NCBI GenBank assembly: GCA_019421315.1
Contig: JAHZFN010000106.1
Coordinates: forward strand, 1 to 12,708
Direction of reading: 5' to 3'
Length of the DNA: 12,708 nucleotides
DNA from: Peptococcaceae bacterium
GTDB taxonomy: Bacteria > Bacillota > Dehalobacteriia > UBA4068 > UBA4997
In this document: piece by piece, positions 7,237 through 12,708 of the stretch
How the letters are laid out: every line of letters starts with the position of its first letter
How positions within the stretch are numbered: position 1 is the first letter of the stretch
Notes under the pieces: generated by a model
What the model was told of the DNA's origin: nothing
The model's input: only the letters and a program-made list of their open reading frames with translations
Databases searched by the model: none
Made by a program: the position numbers and the translations under genes

Positions 7237-8586
7237 ATGTATAGTTTAAATGTGTTGAGAGATAAGAAAAATTGGCTGATTGGCATTTTTGTGATGTTTT
7301 GCATGATTTTTGCTTTGCACTGCGGTGCGGCTTCGGCTTTGGATACTGTTCCCGTTTTCATCGGCGGCGAACAGGTGAATTTTGATGTCAAGCCCTATAT
7401 AAAGGACGGCAACACCATGGTTCCCGTGCGTGCTGTGGCAGAGTCTCTGGAAATTCCCGTGGATTGGGACGGGGCAAAAAAACAGGTTAAGGTCAGCCGC
7501 GGCAGTGATATTCTGCTTTTGAATATCGGTTCCGACAAGGCTCTTTACAATGCGGTTTCCGTTCCTCTGTCCATGGCGGCGGAAATCAAAAACGACCGCA
7601 CATTTTTGCCTTTGCGCTATGTTTCGGAGTGGTTCGGCTTGCAGGTGGATTTCCGAAATGCCGCTGTTTACATTGAAAAACTGCCATCGGACAATGCGGC
7701 GGATACCATGAATCTGCCGAAGGGCAACACCAACGGCAATTTGGCGGCGGATGGCAGTATGGTGATTTGGCAAGGAGATATGTATTATCAAAGCGCTTTT
7801 ACCGAAACTCTGGACAAGGTGTCTGCCAACGGCGATGTATTAACGGCGGCAAAGGGCGTTTACAGCTGTTTTAATGTTTGGGACGGTAACCTGTATGCAA
7901 TATGCAACGGCGATTTTGTTAAGCTGGATGCCAATATGAAAGCGGCCGATGTTTTGCAAAAGGGCGTTTCCTATGCCATGATACAGGACGGTTATTTGTA
8001 TTATATCAGCCGGGCCGACACCTGCCTTTACAAAAAAGCCTTGGCGGGAGGTTCTGCCGAAAAACTGAATTTAAAGGGGATTTCTCAAATCGCTTTTTCC
8101 GATAATTATATCTATGCCTATGCTCAAAATGATGCGGGCGGCAAGTCTTTGTTCCGCCTGAAAAATGATGGCAGTGGCAAAAAGCAAATTATTGCTTTGC
8201 AGTCAGTTTCCGCTTTGGATTATGCCGACGGCTGTTTGTATTTTTCCGTCGGTGAAAAAGATGATGCCAAAATATGCCGAATCAACACCGATGGCAGCGG
8301 TATGAAAATTCTGCAGAACTGCGGTGCCGAGCAGATTAATTGCAGCGGCAGCGCTGTTTATTACAGCAGAACAGGCGTTTTTTACAGGTCGGATGACGGA
8401 ATCGAGGATTGGTGCGGTTTGAGCATTTGGCAGATGGAGCTTGACGGCAGTTTTGCCAAAGAGCTTGTAAAAGCCTCCGGAGAGTCTTTGCAGAGTTACA
8501 GCAAGCCCATGGTTTACAACGGAGATGTTTATTTTTGGGATTATAAAGTCAGTGATCACGGTCAATGGCTTCAGGCAAGACAATAA
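7237..8586 (+). CDS. exported stalk-domain (copper amine oxidase N-like) protein with DUF5050-like repeats
   Basis: Likely secreted or membrane-anchored surface protein of unknown role. A basic start and a hydrophobic segment (residues 13-30) ending AASA look like a signal peptide or membrane anchor. LHC at 27-29 is not a proper lipobox. Residues about 38-148 form the stalk domain common in clostridial surface proteins, with MVPVRAVAESLEIPVDWD (61-78) and RTFLPLRYVSEWFGLQVDF (121-139). The rest has repeated strands of the type D..LYF / K..RINTDGSG (for example residues 290-370), which resemble the DUF5050 six-bladed beta-propeller-like fold. The name refers to a domain; no oxidase activity is implied. 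AAAGGAG lies 9 nt before ATG. The last four codons and the TAA fall in the first copy of the repeat at 8575-8838, so the original C-terminus may have been altered. Confidence 0.8.
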   Translation: MYSLNVLRDKKNWLIGIFVMFCMIFALHCGAASALDTVPVFIGGEQVNFDVKPYIKDGNTMVPVRAVAESLEIPVDWDGAKKQVKVSRGSDILLLNIGSDKALYNAVSVPLSMAAEIKNDRTFLPLRYVSEWFGLQVDFRNAAVYIEKLPSDNAADTMNLPKGNTNGNLAADGSMVIWQGDMYYQSAFTETLDKVSANGDVLTAAKGVYSCFNVWDGNLYAICNGDFVKLDANMKAADVLQKGVSYAMIQDGYLYYISRADTCLYKKALAGGSAEKLNLKGISQIAFSDNYIYAYAQNDAGGKSLFRLKNDGSGKKQIIALQSVSALDYADGCLYFSVGEKDDAKICRINTDGSGMKILQNCGAEQINCSGSAVYYSRTGVFYRSDDGIEDWCGLSIWQMELDGSFAKELVKASGESLQSYSKPMVYNGDVYFWDYKVSDHGQWLQARQ

Positions 8587-8838
8587 GCGGCGCAATACTG
8601 CGTCGTCAATTCAAAGGCTTCCTCGGAGTATTTCAATACGCCTGCGTCAGCCTTTGAGTTGACTCCTTGTCTTGCTTGCTTCTTGCTTGCCTGAAATATT
8701 TTAGCAATAAGCGGCGCAATACTGCGTCATAAATCCAAAGGCTTCCTCGGAGTATGTTCAATACGCCTGCGTCAGCCTATGAATTGTCTCCTTGTCTTGC
8801 TTTCCTGGGACTGCAAGACAATAAGCTTCGCAGTATAG
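8575..8838. repeat. array of hairpin-forming intergenic repeat elements
   Basis: Two long copies begin at 8575 and about 8704. Each contains AATAAGCGGCGCAATACTGC, AAAGGCTTCCTCGGAGTAT and CAATACGCCTGCGTCAGCCT. A third, truncated copy starts at 8813 (GCAAGACAATAAGC). Copy 1 (8575-8675) is bounded by GCAAGACAA (8575-8583) and its reverse complement TTGTCTTGC (8667-8675). Inside, a 15-nt arm beginning GTCAATTC pairs with one ending GAGTTGAC at 14 of 15 positions, and GTATT pairs with AATAC at the tip, so the whole unit can fold into a long imperfect hairpin. Copy 2 ends at TTGTCTTGC 8792-8800. There is no transposase frame. This could be a MITE-like or REP-like element. The 8587-8980 spacer otherwise holds only the terminator at 8877-8947. 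Confidence 0.85.
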
Positions 8839-8876
8839 GTTTGGAAAATGTGCGAAAATTAATAGCTTAAATATAA

Positions 8877-8947
8877 AAAGCACAGGAATGCTATTTGAAG
8901 TGAATCCCAAATTGGGGTTTGTATCACTTTGGCTGTTCCTGTGCTTT
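8877..8947. terminator. bidirectional terminator between convergent genes
   Basis: AAAGCACAGGAA (8877-8888) pairs perfectly with TTCCTGTGCTTT (8936-8947). Inside, AAGTGA (8898-8903) pairs with TCACTT (8924-8929), and CCCAA pairs with TTGGG at the tip. A T-rich stretch follows on the minus strand (complement of the A run at 8875-8879), and TTTGTTTG follows on the plus strand. It serves the glycosylase gene from the right and possibly the stalk-domain gene from the left. Confidence 0.8.
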
Positions 8948-8980
8948 GTTTGTGTGGGAATAATTGAGGTCGGCAACAAT

Positions 8981-10018
8981 TTAAAATACCAGTAAATCCA
9001 AATCGTCGTCGCTGTATTGGTCGGAATTGACTGAGTTGGAATATGCACGGCGGCTGACGGATAACTCTGCATTGGGGCTGAAATCTATATCGTCAAAGGG
9101 GTTGTTTTCCTCATCTTCTGGCATTGCCGCCGTTTCTTCCCAAATATCGGTAATTTCGCTGTTATCATCATCGTCAAAGTCCGTTGTTGGTTCAGCGTTG
9201 TCCGAATTTTCGGCAGCTTCCCAAGGTAAATCGTCACTCGTTGCTGCTGCGTTGTCAAAATCGGTATCCGCCGTTTCCGTCGGCGGAATGAAATTCATTG
9301 TATCGGCAGTATTTTTTTGCAGTTCCTGCGTTGTATTTTCTGCTGTCGTGTTTGTCTTTTCTGCCGAGGCGGTCGGTGGTTCGGCTTGATTTTCTTCGAC
9401 GGTTTCGGTTATTTCGGCTGCCTTTGCGGCAGGCTGAGTTTCGGCGGCGTTGGGGTCGGCAAAAATGCCCAGCTCCTCAATTTTGGCACGCAGTTTTTTT
9501 AAGTCCTCCCAGGCATCCCGCTTTTTGGATTGATCCCGCAGAAGGGCGGAGGGGTGATAGGTTGCCGAAAGCCAGTAGCTTTTGCGCTCTTCCCAAATTC
9601 CGTGCTCCTTGGTTATGCGGAAATTGGGGTGCAGAACCACATTTCCCGCAATTCTGCCCAGGCAGACGATGATTTTCGGTTTCACAAGGGAAACCTGTGC
9701 CCGTAGCAAAGGCAGACATGCGGCTTTTTCGTCGTCTTCGGGGTCTCGGTTATAGGGCGGGCGGCACTTGACAACATTGCAGATATATACCTTTTGGCGG
9801 TCCAACCCGATGGAATGGAGCATTTTGTTGAAAAGCTGACCGGCAGGGCCCACAAAAGGCAGACCCTGCAAATCTTCCTGCTGCCCCGGTCCTTCGCCGA
9901 TGAACATGATGTCGGCATTCTTGTTGCCGTCGCCGATTACCACGTTGGTTCTGCCCGAATGCAGCTTGCAGCGGTGACAGTTTGAGCAATAAGTTTCCAG
10001 TTGTTCCCAAGTTACCAT
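8981..10018 (-). CDS. type 4 (Fe-S) uracil-DNA glycosylase with long acidic C-terminal tail
   Basis: DNA repair enzyme removing uracil from DNA. The catalytic domain fills residues 1 to about 185. It has the four [4Fe-4S] cysteines C14, C17, C85 and C101, the family-4 motif GEGPGQQED (41-49), a second conserved stretch LPFVGPAGQLF (53-63), and the HPSALLR motif (155-161). The family is usually about 190-230 residues. This protein continues for another 155 or so, strongly acidic and rich in Asp, Glu, Ala, Thr and Asn, with no visible fold. DDLPWE lies about 80 residues before the end, NPFDDIDF about 45 before it, and the last residues are YSDDDLDLLVF. ATG 10018 is preceded by AGAGG (complement of 10030-10034) with an 11-nt gap. 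A clean promoter was not found. Transcription ends at 8877-8947. Confidence 0.93.
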   Translation of the reverse strand: MVTWEQLETYCSNCHRCKLHSGRTNVVIGDGNKNADIMFIGEGPGQQEDLQGLPFVGPAGQLFNKMLHSIGLDRQKVYICNVVKCRPPYNRDPEDDEKAACLPLLRAQVSLVKPKIIVCLGRIAGNVVLHPNFRITKEHGIWEERKSYWLSATYHPSALLRDQSKKRDAWEDLKKLRAKIEELGIFADPNAAETQPAAKAAEITETVEENQAEPPTASAEKTNTTAENTTQELQKNTADTMNFIPPTETADTDFDNAAATSDDLPWEAAENSDNAEPTTDFDDDDNSEITDIWEETAAMPEDEENNPFDDIDFSPNAELSVSRRAYSNSVNSDQYSDDDLDLLVF

Positions 10019-10092
10019 TTTTATTTAAACCTCTTTTTGTTGTATTTTTAGTATAAGTTATGAAGTATTAATAAATATTCGAGATTATGAGA

Positions 10093-10111
10093 CAAAATCC
10101 TTGCGATTTTG
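10093..10111. promoter_or_regulatory. inverted repeat upstream of the glycosylase gene
   Basis: CAAAATC (10093-10099) and GATTTTG (10105-10111) form a perfect 7-bp stem with a 5-nt loop, 75-93 bp upstream of the glycosylase start on the minus strand. It could be an operator or a small hairpin. It does not resemble a LexA/SOS box. The partner protein is unknown. Confidence 0.3.
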
Positions 10112-10180
10112 CTATTTTAGTGTCAATTTGAGATGTTTATTTGGTATATTTGCCAAAAAGGCGGCGTTTAAAGAGTGCAG

Positions 10181-10222
10181 GGCAAATAAAAAAGGAAATG
10201 TGGTTTTGCCACATTTCCTTTT
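10181..10222 (-). terminator. rho-independent terminator of the SLH protein gene
   Basis: AAAAGGAAATGTGG (10190-10203) pairs with CCACATTTCCTTTT (10209-10222) around a 5-nt loop. Read on the minus strand, the stem is followed by TTTTTTATTT (complement of 10184-10193). It lies about 30 bp past the stop of the gene ending at 10252. On the plus strand only four T follow, so termination in that direction would be weak. Confidence 0.88.
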
Positions 10223-10251
10223 GATAGCTCATCTGAAAATTTTTGAAAAAT

Positions 10252-11739
10252 TTATTTGACGGTTTTGATAAGAACGTAAGCCGCTTCTTTGTCGTCCTCC
10301 GCTTTAACATTGTAACGAACGTCCACGGTGTTGCCTTTTTTGATTTCGGCGTTATAGGTTACATCTTGTACATTGCCGTTCTTGTCATATTCCGCCTTGA
10401 TGATAACGGTGTTTTTTGTAATCACAAACTGATTTTGAGAGCCTGTACCGCCTGTTACATTGTAAAGACCGTCGGCAAAGGTTGTGATTTCACCGTCTTG
10501 AATTTGTTCTTTGGCAGTATCAACGGGGTTGAGTTGGATTTGGTTTTTGCTGTTGAAGCGGCATTGATAAAGCACGTTTTTGCTCAAAGTGCTGCTGCTG
10601 TTTTTTGTGTCTACTTCGTAAACGGTATCGTCGCCGAACAGACGAACGCCTTCGCCGTCAATATCGGAGGAATGAATTCCTTTGGCTTCCAGAAAACCGA
10701 ACTGAGCGGCTGTGGAGTCGGAATAGCCGCCGATAATCATCAGAGAAACATTGCCGCTGCCGTCCAAAACATATTGAATGTCAACATTGCGTTTGGAGGT
10801 TTGGGCGCTCTTCAGATAGCTTTTCTTCAAGGCGTTTTCCACTTTTAATTTCTTGGTGTCGATTTTGCCGTTTTCGCCTGTTACTTCATAGATTCTGGCG
10901 TTGTCGGCAAAGCTGTATTTCTTGCCGTTCAGGGTGATTTTGTTGTCAAAAATGGGTGCCATGTCGGATTGGTTGGTAACAATGCCGTCTTTGGAAAGAG
11001 TGGCGTTGTTTTGGCTGTCAACGGTATATTTTACCAAATCGTTAGCTTTGGCGCCGTCGCTCTGCGTTAATGTGCAGGTGATTTTGTCGCCGCTGAAAGG
11101 AACCAGAGTTACCGTGCGGCTGTCTGTTGTTTCAACAACGGCATAATCGGCAGCGGTTATGTTTTTGCCTTGCAGGGCGTTGTTAACCAAAACGCAAACG
11201 TCGGCACGGCTGATGGCGTTGTTGTAGTTTTGCAGGGAAACATTGTTCAAAATCCCTATTTCCTTGGCTTTGGCAATATAGTTTGCGGGCCAGGTACCGC
11301 TCAGGTTGCTGTCGTTATAACCCATCATGCGCAAAACCACAGTTACGGCTTCGTTGCCTGTAATGTCGGCATTGGGGCGGAATGTATCGTCTTCATAACC
11401 TTTTAAAAGACTTCTGTTGCAGGCGTTTTGAATCCATTGGTCATACCAGGCGCCTTGGGTAAGGTCGGTGAATGTAAAATACATCTGGGTTGTGGCTTCG
11501 CTGCCTGTATAGGCTACGTCGGCATTAACGGCAACCTTGGCAAATTCCGCTCTGGTAATGTCGGCGTTGGGGCGGAATGTGTTGTCATCATAGCCGCCGA
11601 CAATTTTTAAATCGGTTAGATTTTTAATGGCGCTTTGCTGTGCCGCCGTGCAGGACGAGGTGTCGGAATAGGCAAAGGCGGGAACTGCCATTGCCAAAAG
11701 CATTGTTAAACTTAAAAACACTATCAGTAATTTTTTCAT
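10252..11739 (-). CDS. secreted S-layer homology (SLH) domain protein
   Basis: Exported cell-wall-associated protein. Residues 1-23 are a classic signal peptide (MKK, hydrophobic core, AVPAFA before the likely cut). Three SLH-type repeats follow. SLH1 is at about 30-73, with GGYDDNTFRPNADITRAEFA. SLH2 is at about 88-142, with KGYEDDTFRPNADITGNEA, where the usual TRAE is TGNE. SLH3 (about 145-190) is weaker, ending ISRADVCVLVNNAL. SLH triplets bind secondary cell-wall polymers. Residues about 200-495 are beta-rich, with repeated charged turns (DGSGN, DKNGN), and I cannot assign them. AAAGGAGG (complement of 11749-11756) lies 9 nt before ATG. A near-consensus promoter at 11769-11797 and a strong terminator suggest high expression as a single gene. 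Confidence 0.92.
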   Translation of the reverse strand: MKKLLIVFLSLTMLLAMAVPAFAYSDTSSCTAAQQSAIKNLTDLKIVGGYDDNTFRPNADITRAEFAKVAVNADVAYTGSEATTQMYFTFTDLTQGAWYDQWIQNACNRSLLKGYEDDTFRPNADITGNEAVTVVLRMMGYNDSNLSGTWPANYIAKAKEIGILNNVSLQNYNNAISRADVCVLVNNALQGKNITAADYAVVETTDSRTVTLVPFSGDKITCTLTQSDGAKANDLVKYTVDSQNNATLSKDGIVTNQSDMAPIFDNKITLNGKKYSFADNARIYEVTGENGKIDTKKLKVENALKKSYLKSAQTSKRNVDIQYVLDGSGNVSLMIIGGYSDSTAAQFGFLEAKGIHSSDIDGEGVRLFGDDTVYEVDTKNSSSTLSKNVLYQCRFNSKNQIQLNPVDTAKEQIQDGEITTFADGLYNVTGGTGSQNQFVITKNTVIIKAEYDKNGNVQDVTYNAEIKKGNTVDVRYNVKAEDDKEAAYVLIKTVK

Positions 11740-11768
11740 GGTACAAAACCTCCTTTGTAATTTATTTT

Positions 11769-11797
11769 ATTATAATATTTTTATATATTTTTTTCAA
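11769..11797 (-). promoter_or_regulatory. sigma-A-type promoter of the SLH protein gene
   Basis: On the minus strand, TTGAAA (complement of 11792-11797), a 17-bp spacer and TATAAT (complement of 11769-11774) stand about 30 bp before the start codon. The spacer and flanks are almost pure A/T, and the -35 box falls in the first unit of the tandem repeat at 11795-11874. Confidence 0.75.
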
Positions 11798-11874
11798 TAT
11801 AATTATTGTTTTTATTATTGTTTTTTCGATATAATTGTTGTTTTTATTATTGTTTTTTTTCGATATAATTGTTG
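11795..11874. repeat. 32-34 bp AT-rich tandem repeat at the SLH promoter
   Basis: Three successive units start with C(A/G)ATATAATT: 11795-11826 (32 bp), 11827-11860 (34 bp) and a partial 11861-11874. The body of each full unit is GTTTTTATTATTG plus a T run, and the unit lengths differ in that run. The array lies directly upstream of the SLH promoter and could act as an UP-element-like AT tract. The rest of the 11740-12003 spacer holds that promoter and an unassigned leader for the next gene. Confidence 0.9.
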
Positions 11875-12003
11875 TGAGATTTCGGTGAGGTATTTTAATT
11901 TTAAAAAAACTCAAAAATATAAAAAAATCTTTTGGCTTTGAGGAATAAACAGAGAGAAAAAGGCAAAAATATAAGCAAAACCAAAGGACTTGGGAGGTGG
12001 ATT

Positions 12004-12390
12004 ATGAGTGTAACGGAAAGATTTTACAAATGCAGCCATTGCGGCAACGTAATCGGTATGATTGAGGATGCGGGCGTTCCTGTTTACTGCTGCAATGAAG
12101 CAATGGAAAAGATGGAAGCCAAGGACAGCATTTCCTGCGATGACAAAAAGCTGCCTTTTGTCAAAGCGGGGGACAAGCATATTGCCGTTGTTGTCGGTCC
12201 CTGCAAGCACGATATGGACAACACCGAACACATCGGCTGGGTGTATCTGGAAACCAATCAGGGCGGACACCGCAAAAGCCTTTGTAAGGAAAACCGTCCT
12301 GAGGTTTGCTTCGAGCTTTCCGAGGGCGAACACGCCAGACGGGTTTTTGCCTACTGCAACAAACACGGTCTTTGGCGGCACAACTTATAA
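12004..12390 (+). CDS. desulfoferrodoxin-family protein with a degenerate superoxide-reductase centre
   Basis: Small iron protein, 128 residues. The N-terminal desulforedoxin domain is intact, with rubredoxin-like iron ligands C10, C13, C29 and C30 at the positions known from Desulfovibrio desulfuricans desulfoferrodoxin. The C-terminal domain aligns without gaps to the superoxide reductase fold up to W79. It keeps H69, and the CNKHGLW end supplies C118 and H121. The usual EKHVP is D47-K-K-L-P, so His49 is Lys. The usual HPMxxxHYI is HDMDNTEHI, so His75 is Glu with a His shifted to 76. Extra cysteines occur at 45, 67, 94 and 102. ATG 12004 is chosen because GGGAGG (11992-11997) lies just upstream. 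An in-frame ATG at 11932 has no such support. It is a single gene with its own terminator. It may be an altered superoxide reductase or an electron carrier or sensor. Confidence 0.85.
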   Translation: MSVTERFYKCSHCGNVIGMIEDAGVPVYCCNEAMEKMEAKDSISCDDKKLPFVKAGDKHIAVVVGPCKHDMDNTEHIGWVYLETNQGGHRKSLCKENRPEVCFELSEGEHARRVFAYCNKHGLWRHNL

Positions 12391-12415
12391 ACTGCGTTTA
12401 CGGATAAGAACCAAA

Positions 12416-12451
12416 AAAATCGGACGGCTTTTGCCGTTCGATTTTTTTTTT
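12416..12451 (+). terminator. rho-independent terminator of the desulfoferrodoxin gene
   Basis: AATCGGACGGC (12418-12428) pairs with GCCGTTCGATT (12433-12443) around a TTTT loop, with one G-T wobble. Ten T in a row (12442-12451) follow. The A run before the stem can extend the pairing. Confidence 0.92.
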
Positions 12452-12511
12452 GAGGATTTATTATTATCGTTTTGGCACTTAAAATTTTTTCAAATTTTTC
12501 GCTCCAACCCC

Positions 12512-12542
12512 TTGACCTAAGGCTAATTTTAGGCTATATAAA
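12512..12542 (+). promoter_or_regulatory. MerR-type promoter with a long spacer and dyad operator
   Basis: TTGACC (-35, 12512-12517) and TATAAA (-10, 12537-12542) are 19 bp apart, longer than normal. A dyad with arms CCTAA (12516-12520) and TTAGG (12529-12533) sits between them. This is the architecture of promoters activated by MerR-family regulators. The start CTTGACCTAAG recalls, from memory, the operators of the AdhR-like group that controls aldehyde-handling oxidoreductases. It drives the aldo/keto reductase frame at 12576. An alternative -10, TATATA (12535-12540), would give a normal 17-bp spacer. Confidence 0.6.
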
Positions 12543-12575
12543 TGGGTTTATCGAAATACACGGGGAGGTTTTGCG

Positions 12576-12708
12576 ATGTATACAAAAACTTTAAAATTGA
12601 ATAACGGCGTAGAAATCCCGCAGCCGGGTTTGGGGACTTGGTTTATCGTAGACGGCAGGGCGGCAATGCCTTCTGTTTTCGACGGACGGGATATGAATTA
12701 TCCCTTAA
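12576..12708 (+). CDS. aldo/keto reductase N-terminus, cut by the window edge and possibly broken
   Basis: ATG 12576 follows GGGGAGG (12562-12568) by 7 nt. Residues 1-30, including LKLNNGVEIPQPGLGTW, match the beginning of NADPH-dependent aldo/keto reductases, which reduce aldehydes and ketones. After GRAA, the family normally continues with a helix and the GYRxIDTAxxYxNE active-site strand. Here the frame reads MPSVFDGRDMNYPL instead, which I cannot align. The other two frames do not restore the expected segment either. The sequence ends before a stop codon. It may be an internally deleted remnant like the one at 4969, or a divergent protein. The MerR-type promoter at 12512-12542 suggests the gene was inducible by an electrophile or aldehyde. 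Confidence 0.6.
   Translation, partial: MYTKTLKLNNGVEIPQPGLGTWFIVDGRAAMPSVFDGRDMNYPL

Noticed and set aside
8575..8838. CRISPR array
   Set aside because: The repeats are about 100 bp, only two to three copies, internally self-complementary, and without regular unique spacers.
10019..10251. LexA/SOS box for the glycosylase gene
   Set aside because: I found no sequence like the Firmicute LexA dyad (GAAC with GTTC arms). The only dyad is CAAAATC/GATTTTG, which is unlike it.
10243..10848. 201-codon plus-strand frame opposite the SLH protein gene
   Set aside because: It lies wholly opposite a secreted protein gene with clear signals, has no ribosome-binding site, and starts next to the SLH terminator. 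It is best explained as a shadow.

Overview
This window reads as a chromosomal segment of an anaerobic, spore-forming member of the Clostridia (Firmicutes). Four things support that: a full-length spoIVA spore-coat ATPase gene; the der-plsY-gpsA order that commonly sits next to spoIVA in clostridia; an oxygen-labile Fe-S type serine dehydratase and a desulfoferrodoxin-type protein; and strong Gram-positive ribosome-binding sites with AT-rich spacers. The exact genus cannot be set from the sequence; a Lachnospirales-like bacterium is my guess.

Layout. 1-453: end of an upstream transcription unit (terminator 137-168), then a sigma-A-type promoter (232-260) and a structured leader. 454-3626: der (ribosome assembly GTPase), plsY and gpsA (the first steps of phospholipid synthesis: glycerol-3-phosphate supply and its acylation), with plsY and gpsA translationally overlapped. 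3681-4922: single-chain Fe-S L-serine dehydratase. 4969-5137: remnant of an MBL-fold hydrolase gene that keeps only its two ends. 5400-6878: spoIVA, starting at GTG, with a terminator at 6926-6970. 7071-8586: own promoter and an exported stalk-domain/beta-propeller-like protein. Its last four residues and stop lie in a hairpin-forming repeat array (8575-8838). 8877-8947: bidirectional terminator between convergent genes. Minus strand: a type 4 uracil-DNA glycosylase with a long acidic tail (8981-10018) and a secreted SLH-domain protein (10252-11739). Plus strand again: a divergent desulfoferrodoxin (12004-12390), then the start of an aldo/keto reductase gene behind a MerR-type promoter. That reading frame stops resembling its family after about 30 codons.

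The strongest signals for a second look are these. The desulfoferrodoxin keeps all four desulforedoxin cysteines but lacks two of the four histidines expected at the superoxide-reducing iron. The glycosylase carries an acidic tail of about 155 residues with SSB-tip-like motifs. Most intergenic spacers contain short tandem duplications (11-15 bp, and 32-34 bp in one case). One of these arrays carries the -35 box of the SLH gene. I saw no CRISPR array, transposase gene, rRNA or tRNA. I did not find a complete unknown multi-gene system here.
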